Source of the DNA: Latrodectus hesperus
Taxonomy: Eukaryota > Arthropoda > Arachnida > Araneae > Theridiidae
Reading direction: 5' to 3'
Assembly: GCA_037975125.1 (NCBI GenBank)
Contig: CM075862.1
Span: forward strand, 11,078,274-11,142,273
Length of the DNA stretch: 64,000 bases
Positions 1 through 10,756 of the stretch are shown piece by piece. The notes under the pieces were generated by a model, which did not search any database, was not told the DNA's origin, and saw only the letters and a program-made list of their open reading frames with translations. The stretch's first letter is position 1, and every line of letters starts with the position of its first letter. A program made the translations under genes and the position numbers.

Positions 1-69
1 TTTTTAATTTTCTGTTATATTTGCTTTTGTGCATCCAGTAATTATATAAAGTGAGTGAGATAATATTCT

Positions 70-490
70 TATTTCGAGTGAATTTATTTGGAAAGTTTTT
101 TTCCATTTTTATTTTCAGTTATAGTTTTTAAGGATACTTGAATTTTTTATATCAATGTGATTTTTTTTAAAATTTCACTAAAGAATTGTATCTTTGATTT
201 CTTTATTTTAATCCTAGCATCTAATTTTGGTATTACAATCATGCTAATATATTAAATAGATTAGACTGATAACCAGGGTTTTTATTTTAGATATTATTCA
301 ATAAAAATTTTCAGCTCTCAAAGAGGAAATGTTTCATTCAAAAATTCTATTTTCTTTAAATATATTTAAAAAATATTTAAAGTAATTTGAAAATTTTATG
401 TTACAAAAATTATTTTTCTAAATGTATTGAAAATAAAAGTAGTACAAAAGAAATTATTAATTACAAGGAATTAATTTGCATATAAATCAG
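70..490 (+). repeat. Diverged direct duplication, left copy
   Basis: It aligns over roughly 400 bp with 14395-14875 on the same strand, with shared anchors such as aattgtatctttga, ttctttattttaat, atatattaaat plus agattagactga, tttcattcaaaaat and cattgaaaataaaagta. Many small indels show that it is old. Confidence 0.65.
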
Positions 491-1883
491 CATAATCCTT
501 AAAAGTTATCCTAACAATGTTAGATGAAATCAGAGTTAAGAGCATAAAGAAAATTATTTAAAAAAAAATTCCAGTAATAAGAAAAAAAAAGCATTTTTGA
601 ACTTTAGAAACAGTAGGAAAATATTATTTCATATAAATATTTTTATGTGAGACAGGAAGATGCTATGAAGTAAGTAAAATATATATGGATTTAAAATAAG
701 CCTATCTTAAAAATTTGTAATTCAATCTCAGTTTTATATATTTAATGTTACAATTTCTAGTAAAATTTTTATCTGTGATTTTCCTAATATTTTCCTTTTT
801 ATTTATATCCTTAATAATTTCATTATGCAATACTTAATATTGTTAATCTATTGAATCCATATTTCGCTCACTATAATTATGTCAGTAGTGATAATTAATA
901 TATTTTGTTATTGCTAATTGTAAAATAACATTAAGTGAAAATGATTGTCTTTTAATATGATGAATGTGATTAAAATTATAAAATTCCTTGAAGAAATTTA
1001 TATTTGCATATCTTAAGTGATTAAATAAATTTTGAATAGTTTTGTCAAGGTAGTTATTAGAAGAATCAAAGTTCTTTAAGATCAGGAAAATTCACTTTAA
1101 AACATTTTCTGATAACACTATTAAATTGAAAAAATCATGCTTATATTAACTTTTTTTATTTCTATTAAACTTGTATAACTTCAGAAACTTACTACTAACT
1201 GAAATGTTTTCAAAGATCTGAGATTATTTTCATATTTTAACTAAGTTTATATGTTCATATTCATATCACTAATTTTCATGGTTTCCTAACAATAGGAAAC
1301 TTGAACAAAAAATAGATTCTTTCAGGTTACTGAATTTTAATCCACCTTTAATAATTATTTTATGTTTATTGATTACAGGTGTCTTAGCTGAATAAGTAAG
1401 TTTTTCACAATTACTTCATTCTACTTGCCATTTCATGTGTTTTTAGTGATTAAACAGTGCACAAATGATAAATTAATATCAAATTCCGGTATTATTAATA
1501 GTGAATAATCCAGTGATATGCTATCACGTGGAAATTATTTTGTATAATCAATGCATAAAGTTTTTTTTTTAACAGATAGTATTTTAAGGTTTATATGGAA
1601 TTCTGTCTTTTGAAAATTAAATTTAAATTTAAAAATTTTTAATTTACTGTTTCATTTTTCATTGAATTCATTAGAATAAAAATGTTATTTAAAGCAGCAT
1701 ACCAAGCACAGGAAAGGAACAATATAATTCTGTATAAGAATGAATAAATTCCATAACTATAACACATGAAGTGTATTTAAAAAAAATGTTCAAGTTACAA
1801 ATCCTGAAATTTTTCCAATATTATTTTAGAAATTGTAATTGGAGCAATGTTTGTTAATACTTGTTTTCCTCTTAGTTGCTGAC

Positions 1884-1950
1884 TGGCGCAGCTTGTCCTT
1901 ATTTGGACCTTGCACCATAAAACCCACCCAACCAACCAATCAACCAACCT
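1884..1950 (+). repeat. 3' end of a retroelement with (AACC)n tail
   Basis: A GC-richer segment (gcgcagcttgtcc, gaccttgcaccataaaac) runs directly into cccaaccaaccaatcaacc. Such a tail in otherwise AT-rich DNA resembles the 3' end of a SINE or a truncated LINE; a similar tail closes the SINE at 57340-57395. No boundary or target duplication was found. Confidence 0.4.
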
Positions 1951-2286
1951 CTTAGTTACTGAAAGACTGACATAAGATATCAGTAGCTCAAATGTGCTAA
2001 AAATTACATATTTAAAAAATCAAATGTTTTTTGTTTTATTTAAACACTAAATTTGAGAAGCATGAAGAAACATTTTGTAATAAATCTCATAATCCATTTA
2101 AAAGATTCCAAATTTTCTAACTTTGTTAAAAGATAAAGATATAACTATAAATTCTTAAAGCCAATTAATTATATTTTCTATTTGAAATATAACTATCATT
2201 ATATATGTCACAAATATTTTTTGTATAAACATTTGTCTAACAGTGCAATGAAATATTTGTAATAATGATATTATTGTAATGCTGTT

Positions 2287-2660
2287 GTTGTTGTTACTTA
2301 TGACACTTGGACACACCAAGCTCGCCTATGCGAATTTAAGTCAGTTGGGTGCGTCTTTTGTTTAATCAGAGCACCACGAAGGGGAAAATACGACTTTGCT
2401 TTTAAAATCCTCCAATAGATGGCACCACCATAGGATCCACTTCCTCATTGTGACATTGATCTGAAGGGGGAGGAAATTTTCTTCAGATCATTGCACCCAT
2501 GGTAATTGCTCAACGACCAACCACAGAACTTTCGATTCCACTGATTTAACGAGCACATATATCGCATGTGGTCGGTGGGTCTTTGGTAACATTGGGAATC
2601 AAATCCCACCCTTCCTTGCGAAAGGCCCATGCTCTTACCCCTAAGCTACCACGGTCCATT
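2287..2660 (-). mobile_element. tRNA-derived SINE, family B, minus strand
   Basis: Read on the minus strand, the element starts near 2660 with a tRNA-like head: box A resembles TGGTAGCTTAGGGGTAAGAG and box B resembles GGATTTGATTCCC. A roughly 300-bp body follows, ending in an (AAC)n tail, seen on the plus strand as gttgttgttgtt at about 2283-2295. The same body recurs at 47222-47475 (minus) and 54031-54413 (plus). The family is named B only for this window. Confidence 0.75.
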
Positions 2661-3180
2661 TTTTTAATAATTGTTACATAACAATACTTAGTTTAAAGAA
2701 TCAGGCATTGCAACAGGTTATATATGAGTAAAATGTAACTTCTTTTAATTCAAAAATCCTCTTATTGGTACAGAGAAATAGGTAATGTAAATATTAAATA
2801 TTTTAACTATGAATTTCAATAGCTATTAAAAGGAATATTTAATGGAAAAAAGAGGTCTTGTGTTATTTTCAGACTAAACAACTTCATTGTATAGAGATTT
2901 TCTATTAAAATATTTATGCTTTTTTTTAAAATTATGTTTAGAGCATATCATTTTATAAGAATGTGGAATTTCAAGTTTTAATTTCCAGAACAGTTAATAA
3001 AATATGTAACTTTTTTAAAATTTCATTTGTAATATTCCCACAGTTAAAATATCTAAATAATATGACTATTTTTTTAAATTAATTTTTTTAACCAGTCTCC
3101 AATTTGCAAAATTGAGATTTTCTAATGATGTTAAAATAATCAAAAATATATTTTTTAACTTACTTTATTCCTTATTTTAG

Positions 3181-3327
3181 ACTTTTAATTATTACAATTG
3201 GTTGGATGCTGTGTTTCTTGCCTCATTTCTTATGTCATGTTTCATGGGTTTTATCTTGATGTATTCTACTGTTTTATGTACTGCTTATAATTCTGCCCTT
3301 ACCACCACTATTATTGGAGTAATTAAG
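3181..3327 (+). CDS. SLC35D-like exon (third last)
   Basis: 147 nt, 49 codons, entered and left in phase 0. Acceptor ag at 3179-3180 after a T-rich tract, donor gt at 3328. It encodes two hydrophobic stretches around [17 protein letters not shown] and the conserved NSALTTT motif. Confidence 0.9.
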
Positions 3328-6300
3328 GTAATTTTTTTTCATAATCATTTCTTATTTCAAGTTTTCAATTACTAAAATTAAAACAAATCTATTATTATTT
3401 TATCAAATTTATATTTTCTAGTTTACACCCCAAGACAAAAACAAATTTACTAGAAAGGCTTATCTGATCTATATTAAATCCCTCTTTTAGTTGATCAATA
3501 TTCTGTTGAAAAGTTTAAGAAAATAATATTTCATTAAAAGACAATGAGAATTTTTTTGCTCATATTTGAATGTGATAAAAAGTGTCATCATTTATTCAAC
3601 ATCTAGTTTATAACTTTCACTTCATTGTTTCATACATTTTTCAATAGCATTGTTTCATAATTGCATGGCATCCATAAAATCTCTGTTGAGTATGGAGACT
3701 TTGGAGAAAAGTAAAGTAAATAAACAAAAAATAATAATATCCCTCTATTAAGAACTATAATTGAAATTATAAATACTGCCTGTGAAGTGTTTACATTGAA
3801 ATTTTAAAAGTTTCATTACATAATAAAAAAATTATTATTTAATTTTTTGAAATGTTAGGTTAAATTTTTTAAAAGGATGATAAAAAAAGGTATCTTATAC
3901 CAAAATATATTTCATTTTTATAATGGTAATATCATCATGGTTATATATAACTATTTTTGTAAATTTTACAAATGATTTTCACCCATCCTATACTGTATCT
4001 ATTTCATATAAGATTATTTTACTGTTTGTTAGATTGAGCTCCAGTGGTCCAGTAGCTTCATGCTGCTTCCCGTTAAGATCAGCTAAGTGAGGCATCATTT
4101 ATTGCGGGCAGTGATTGGGAGGGTGACCATGCCATACTTTCCCTCACTGTGTTGCTGGAGCTCTGTGGGTTGGGGATGTGTCCATATTAATATGTAATGT
4201 CCGCAGTCCTTCCGCATATGTGGTGTGGATGTGGAGAGGAGGACGCTAGCTCAGGTGTGACCTCATCACATGACTGTGGTCTCAAAATTACGAAGCATTT
4301 GGTGATGGGCGAGTATTCCAACACTATTAACCTAAAGGTACATTCCGGAGCTGAACTGCACCACATTGTATGTATGTCTGTTAGAGTAATAGAGAAAAAT
4401 TGGATGATTTTTAAGTAAATTATTAATTTGAGTAATATGAGATTATCTAAATTGCTACAAATTTAAAGTTATTTCTGAGTCACTGCTATTCTTAATTCAG
4501 AAACTTCATTTTATTTCATTAGTTTTAATAAGAATTGTTAAAATAAGAAGTAGTACTGTTAATCAAAATAAATATTTTAACATCATACCATGTGCACTGT
4601 AAAACAAGCAAAAGTGGTTGAAAAAAATATCAGTTTTTGTGTAATATTTTAAAAAATACAAAAACTTTGTATACAAACTTATAAAATAAAAAAAACTGCT
4701 TGAAAATAGACATTTGTATAAAATTTAAGAGTACAACAAAATTCATTATATTAAGACAAGATATGATATAAAGATTGCATATAAAGAAACAAAGTTTGAT
4801 TAGTTTTGATTACAGATTCATTATTAAAAGGTTTACACATAGTAGCAAATATTGTGAAATACAAATTATTGCTATGAATGGAAAATATTGGGATTATTGT
4901 TAAAATGTTTTGGTTGTAAATAAAACGTTTGTATTGTTATAAAAAATTTGAGAATTGACTTATTAAATATTGTTTTTTAAAGCTTTTGTTGCTTTATTTA
5001 CATAAAATATACAGAAATCCTTCCTAAAATGTTAAAATTATATTAGTCTAAGAAATAGATTATTTTCATAAAATAATCAATGCTGAATGTTATATTTTAA
5101 TTTCTGTATTGTAAAATATTTATTATTAAATTTGCAATTTTGAATTTATTAGCAATTTAGACATTAGTACATTTAAAGATATACTATTATTCAATAAATA
5201 TATAATAAAAAAGAACTTAAAAATGGGAAAGAGTGAAGAAATGCAATTAAATTAGTGTTAAAGATTCTGATTTCTTAATCATGCTGAATTTAAAAATATT
5301 CTCTGGTTGGTTAGAAAAAAAGGTCTTTTCTTGGTAATTAAAATCAATAGAAATAAAGAAATGTTTTTACTGAACAATTTATTTATTTTTATTTAGTTTT
5401 TGTCATGTCTATGATAGTTGTATCATATACTGCCATGAGTTCTTTTAACAGCTTTCCCAGTTCCTTCATTGTTTTTGTTGTATAGGTCTACCAATGATGG
5501 CAAGACTCAGATTCTCCTTAGATCAGTACTTACAAACAATTTAGCTATAAATATATTTTAATTAATTTTCTACATTGATTCATTATAATTTTGCTCTTTA
5601 ATTTCCCTAACATAAATGTAAATTTACTGCAAAATTCTAAAATTATTAAATGATCAATTGAAAAAGAGTATTTCTTAAATAGTTCTTTAAGTTTCTGTAT
5701 AAAATAATCTTTTAGATCAATAATTTTTTGGATTTTTAATAAAAATTTGTAAATCTGTAAAAGTTTCAAGATGTATTTGTAAAACCTTATAAATTTAGTG
5801 TGCCTCTTTAATAATTTGATGGCAACAAAGTGCTTTAAATTAGAAAAAATATTAAATTAAATTAAATGTATTGAATTCATAAAATTTAATACTACTGTAT
5901 TATACAGTAGTTTGATTATAATTTTTACTCTATTTAAAGATTAGGGTACAATTTTTAACCAAAAATATTGCTATGCAATTTATTTTCGAGAAAACTTGCA
6001 GTGTTTTTAAAGTAATTAGATTTGCAAGAAAATCATTTCTGACATTTTTAAAAAATTTTTATTGGTATGAAATTTGAAATATTTTTAAAGAAAATAAATA
6101 ATCCAAAAGTTTTTGTGTCATAAAGTGAATAAATTTTAGAATTAATTGATAGAATTACATTACTACTTTACAATATTTTTGGGCAATATTCAGAATTGTA
6201 TGTTATGTAATATTTTTCAATGCATATAATATATTCTAAGAAATATAGTATGTTTGGATATAAATATAGCAGGAAAAAAATGTTTATTTTCTGAAGAGAT

Positions 6301-9182
6301 ATATTCTTTTAAGTATGAATCAAGAATAATATATAAATTCCAGATGCACATATAATTAAAATAATTCATTCTTAATGTTGATTTCAACAATTTTATTACA
6401 AAGAATTAGCCAAATTATATATCATGTTATTGATTATGCTGTTTTGTTAAGAACATGCTGTAAATTTGTTTGGTACTAATTATAAAGGTAACTAAGAAAT
6501 TAAGGTATGTTTGGATACAAAAGACTTTTGTATATTTGTTATCACAAATATAAAACAGAAACATGATAGGTATTTGATAATAAACATGAACTTTTCTTTT
6601 GCTAAACAAAAAGCAAGGAATTTCAAGAAAAATAATAAGAATAAGTGTAGATGTTGTAATATGTAAATAATAAAAATTTTACTGTTATAAATGCCAATAG
6701 TTTTAATTAATTTAAAAGTTGTGTTTTTAATTGTTAAGATTATAATATAATAAATTACTAGTTATCAATTACATTCTTCTTAGTTATAAATTCAGTTACT
6801 CTTAGAATAGTTTGAGCTAATTTTTTTCATTAACTATTGGAAAAGAATATACACCCTGAGATACCAGTTGGTGAATAATGATGCTACTCAATATGGTAGC
6901 TTTGAGAATATCCTGCATCTGCCATAAAATGTTGACAGAAATAGCCTACTTAACCAGTAGAAGCATGAAGATGGATTAGTGCATATATGAAGAATCAATT
7001 TGGCATCATGACTGTTCTTGGAATATGTCCCATTCATTTCTACTAACCATTTTTGTCTCAAGTGTGACCATATATAGTGTATGTCCATTGATATTAGGCT
7101 CATCAACAACCTTCTCTTTTCAGTTTGATTATCACACCTCTTATGTGCTTGTCTGAATGCTGATATTTAAAGTATTAACATTCTCAAGAATGTAAATTTC
7201 TTCAAAAATAAAAAAAATTTCAAGATGATTATTCTGTTTGATAGAACAACATTAATATTGTCAATTCTGCTGACTCCTAATATCCTGTTTCATCTTTCCA
7301 ACCATTTATATGTTTCTTGATTATGCATTCATGATATTGCATTTTCACATTCACATATATATATTTATGTGTGTGTGAGTATATGTACATGTATTGAAAT
7401 CATTCAATACATTTTCATCAATATTTTATAAATTTTTGGATTTTAAAATGCGGTTCACTATTTAGAATGAGACATTTAATGAGACGTTTTTTTGGATTCT
7501 TTAATGCGATCAAAAGGCTCATATATGCATAAAAGAAATATTGTTACATAAATTTTAAATTGTATTTAATTAGTCTACTTTTTTATTATCATGTCAGAGA
7601 GAGCCGAGCTGACAACCAAACATTCTTGCCTTCAGTTCAACTGTCCATGGGTTTCAATTCTACCTTGGGTATAAATGTTTGTAGCAGTTCGCAATCCACT
7701 CTTAAACTCTGGGCTCCTGTTTGATTAGTCCTCATGTGCAACAGATGACCATTGAGTGACAAACACATTAAAAACAAAGAACGTGTGAGAATGAAAAGGA
7801 GATAGAATGTAATTTTATATTTATAATAAATGTTTGTTGCTTTTTTTAAAAGTATTTATATATTTGTATTAAATGTATTTTAACTATGTAACTTTATCTT
7901 TTCTTCTTATTTAGAATATTTTGGTGACTTATATAGGAATGTATTTGGGAGGAGATTATGTATTCAGTTGGACCAATTTCATTGGATTGAATATAAGGTG
8001 ACTAAATTTATCAACAATTACTTTAGTTTCTTCTATGTAACATATGTTGTAAAAATATTTTTTAAAGTATTTTGTTGTAGTTTCTCTTAGGTATGGAAGT
8101 GCTTAAAGATTATTATTCTAAAACAGCAATTCTCACTATAAAACGATTTACCAATACTCAAACAATAAATATTTGACTAATGGTGATGACTAATTGCACC
8201 ACTTTGTTGCTTCAAAAATAATAAAATTTAAACTAAAAAATGGTTAATTATTCAAGTATTTATGCCATGCAAATTAACTATATAAGTGAGTTTTCTTTTT
8301 TAAATTAATAATTATTTTTAAATCATATGAAACATTCTTTAAAAATAATTTCAGGCAGCTCTATTATAATATTTTCCTATGTACAAATACTACCAAAGAA
8401 ATATTTTGCTACATTACAAAATAAATTTGCAGTGTAGAGAGATAAGGTCATTTAATTTTATTGGATAATTTTGTAGAGTGAGGTAGACTGACACTGATAA
8501 TTGTACCATATTGTATTGAATTTGGCATGTATGCTTTAGGTTGCTGATGCCTGTCTATAATTTATAAACTAAAATTCAGTTATAATTTATATTCCTATTA
8601 ATTCCGAGTTTATTTATGAAAAAAGATTAGTAATATTGAATCTTATTACTTAAAGTTATCAATTGCTAACAAAAATTCTTAATTTTAAACACTGAGGCCA
8701 TTATCTTTATTTATGTAAATATCTGTTAACATTTCAGTATTTATCTTTTTGAAACTGTTTCAATTTTAATTGTATTTTTTATTATTATTATAGTGTAAAA
8801 TCATTTCTCAAATTTTGTTTTCTTAAAAAATATTTTGATTTAAAAAATTTTGAAAGTTATCAATTCAATTGTTTTAAGAACTCCAAAACAGTGATTTCAT
8901 CCATCTTAAATTTGTACTTGATACACTTTTAAACATAAATAATATGCTTATTTATTTTTGTCACATCAAAGAAATAATTAATGATCTAGATATTATCTAC
9001 AATTTATGACTTTAACTGTATGACTATATAAAAATCTATCTAAAATATTTCATAATCATAAATTAAAACATTTTCTTTTTTATTCCTTTAGTATGTTTAG
9101 TAGCTTGATTTATTCTTATATAACCTTTGTGCAGAAAGATCCAATAATTAGAACACCTACTCCATTAGCGAAACATGGTTAA
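3181..9182 (+). CDS. SLC35D-type nucleotide-sugar transporter, 3' part (three exons)
   Basis: Three exons, 3181-3327, 7915-7997 and 9092-9182, join in frame to encode the last 106 residues of a multi-spanning nucleotide-sugar transporter; the 5' exons lie left of the window. What is seen: the run [10 protein letters not shown] followed by IKN, then [17 protein letters not shown] and IYSYITF, with hydrophobic segments before and between. From family knowledge this is the C-terminal signature of the SLC35D group (UDP-glucuronate/UDP-N-acetylgalactosamine and related transporters, Drosophila fringe connection), Golgi or ER antiporters that supply sugar nucleotides for glycan synthesis. Borders are ttttag/gtaatt, tttag/gtgact and tttag before the last exon; phases (0, then 2) agree. 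The tail after YITF is short (about 17 residues, ending KHG). The exact member, D1, D2 or D3, and the substrate cannot be decided from this fragment. Confidence 0.9.
4028..4385 (+). repeat. Dispersed repeat, family D
   Basis: A GC-richer island in AT-rich intron. From about 4090 it matches the reverse complement of 57935-58207: both contain gcatcatttat, a motif near cagtgattg and gggtgac, ctgactgtgg or a close variant, and aaggtacattccgg. About 280 bp align with many differences. It could be an old SINE or a MITE; no clear ends or target duplications are visible. Confidence 0.55.
7603..7766 (+). mobile_element. tRNA-derived SINE, family A, diverged copy
   Basis: It begins GCCGAGCTGACAACC and runs through a decayed box B (GGTTTCAATTCTA), the body around gtttgtagcagttcgcaat, and the 3' end ccattgagtgacaaacac. 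It aligns along its length with the younger copies at 47845-48015, 62417-62594 and 62797-62975 but has many substitutions, so it is older. It lies in the second last SLC35D intron on the sense strand. Confidence 0.7.
7915..7997 (+). CDS. SLC35D-like exon (second last)
   Basis: 83 nt. Acceptor ag at 7913-7914, donor gt at 7998. It encodes [19 protein letters not shown] and on to GLNI, the best conserved stretch of the family, and ends with two bases of a split serine codon. Confidence 0.92.
7998..9091 (+). other. Last coding intron of the SLC35D-like gene
   Basis: 1.1 kb of plain AT-rich intron between a gtgact donor and a tcctttag acceptor. I see no gene, repeat or structured element in it. 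Confidence 0.7.
9092..9182 (+). CDS. SLC35D-like last coding exon with stop
   Basis: Acceptor ag at 9090-9091. The first base completes the split serine codon; 29 further codons follow and TAA is at 9180-9182. Encodes [10 protein letters not shown], the end of the last membrane segment, then a polar tail with TPTP. A good donor-like sequence (ACC/GTGAGT) starts 8 nt after the stop, so the 3' UTR may be spliced. Confidence 0.88.
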
Positions 9183-9385
9183 ATCTAACCGTGAGTAGTT
9201 TCTTTCTCTTTATTTTTGTGAATTTTATGTGCATATGTATTATTAGTTGCTAACATATTTCTCTCATTGTACATTAGCTAATCTTGTTTATTATGCCTTA
9301 TCATGATCTTTCTGTGTATCACTCGGTCATCAATTTCATTTAGAAAATATAAATAATTTATTAGATAAAATATTTCTTTGTAGAT

Positions 9386-9391
9386 AATAAA
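9386..9391 (+). promoter_or_regulatory. Possible poly(A) signal for the SLC35D-like gene
   Basis: First AATAAA downstream of the stop at 9182. In DNA this AT-rich the hexamer occurs often by chance, and a spliced 3' UTR would move the true end to the right. Confidence 0.2.
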
Positions 9392-10021
9392 TATTTTGCT
9401 ATAAAAATGCTTTACTGGTATTTTATTGTTAAAATAATAATTATGTGAGTATTACAAAATAATGATTTATAAAAAAAAGTAGGAAATACATTTAAATTAT
9501 GATCTAAGAATAATTAACCGTGTCTTAACCAAACTATACATTTTATGTAAATTTACGTCTGTGTTGCATCAGTAATGGTTTAGTGATTCAAATATTTGTT
9601 TAAAAAATTTTGTATATTGACTTATCAAATATTAGTTTTAAAAACTGATATACCTATTTTTTTCAGTAATTGAAAATTTTTTTCATTTGGATTATAGTTT
9701 TTTGTTCCTGAAACATATAAATTCAGCCAAAATGAAAAGTTGAATTTTTTTTCTTTTTGTGCCATATAAAGTGAATATAATTTTGCATTTTTCTGTTATG
9801 AATTCATTTTTATTGTGAGTAAATTGCAGATTATTTTCTAGGATTCTTATTTATTGATTATTCATTTACATAAATTTACAAAGTAAAATGTTAAAATTAA
9901 AGCAAATATTCATTTAAAAAATTTTTTATTTACAAAATTGCTTTTATTCTTCAATTTTCACAGTATAAAATTAAATTTCCAACTTGTCTCTTTTTCTGTG
10001 CAACTAGTTTCTCAGTTTAAC

Positions 10022-10128
10022 CAACCATAACATTAGGAATAATGTTTTAGCAACCATAACATTAGGAATAATGTTTTAGCAACCATAACATTAGGAATAA
10101 TATCTTACAAGAAAATCTAATGTTATGG
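10022..10128 (+). repeat. 29-bp tandem repeat with inverted end
   Basis: The unit caaccataacattaggaata plus atgttttag occurs at 10022 and 10051 as near-identical 29-bp copies and at 10080 as a third, partial copy. At 10117-10128 ctaatgttatgg is the exact reverse complement of ccataacattag inside the units, so the third unit and the end can form a hairpin. Confidence 0.8.
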
Positions 10129-10665
10129 CATCCATAAAATGACATTTTATGATTACAGCTGAAAAGTTAACAAATTCACATTACTATTATTTTTGCAACA
10201 ATAGTCATTTTTTATAGTTTATTTCAATACAGAAATCTTAAATGTTTACAAATTGATTAGTTAGAATTATCACAAGAATAAAATTTCCAGCATTTTTATC
10301 TTCTCGAAATAAAATCGACACCCATCAAATTTTTCATTTAGTTTAGACTCTTTTGCATCTTGTGATTGTTCTCCTCATTCTGGTGAGGCAAATGAATCAT
10401 GTGAAGTTTGCTACAGTTAGTCTATTCTGCTTGTTTTGATTTTTTCCTTGCAATCTCCAAAATTTTTTTTATTAATTGTCCTTAAAAATAATGAAAGGTA
10501 TGTTTTGTCTCTTCTACTGAAAACAAAAGAAACTTATTTACATTTAGCTCTAATTACAGGAGCAATTTTGAACTGGAATAATTAAAGCTTTTTCACCACC
10601 AAATAAAAGAAAAAGTTTTCAATAATAATGCAAAAATTTTAAAAATAAATTTTATTCTTAAATAA

Positions 10666-10755
<90 letters not shown>
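10666..10755. repeat. (TA)n microsatellite
   Basis: About 90 bp of nearly pure TA with one interruption (tatatg) near 10680. Confidence 0.95.

Positions 10756-10756
<1 letters not shown>

Larger units (their letters stand above)
1..3180. other. Intron or upstream part of the SLC35D-like gene
   Basis: AT-rich non-coding DNA upstream of the first visible exon; no further exon was recognised. It holds half of a diverged direct duplication (70-490), a short segment ending in an (AACC)-rich tract (1884-1950) and a minus-strand SINE (2287-2660). Confidence 0.6.
3328..7914 (+). other. Intron of the SLC35D-like gene (4.6 kb)
   Basis: AT-rich intron. Contents: family D repeat at 4028-4385 and a diverged family A SINE at 7603-7766. 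The few open frames in between are short, low-complexity and Lys/Ile/Phe-rich, as expected by chance in this composition. Confidence 0.7.

Noticed and set aside
2445..2630. Minus-strand frame of 61 codons
   Set aside because: Chance frame across a family B SINE; similar frames appear in the other copies for the same reason.
4197..4418. Plus-strand frame of 73 codons with several Cys and His
   Set aside because: It lies inside dispersed repeat D and no equivalent frame is kept in the second copy.
5545..5769. Minus-strand frame of 74 codons
   Set aside because: Lys/Ile/Leu/Phe-rich chance frame in AT-rich intron, no motif, no splice context.
10022..10110. CRISPR array
   Set aside because: Three direct adjoining copies without spacers in a eukaryotic genome; a simple tandem repeat.
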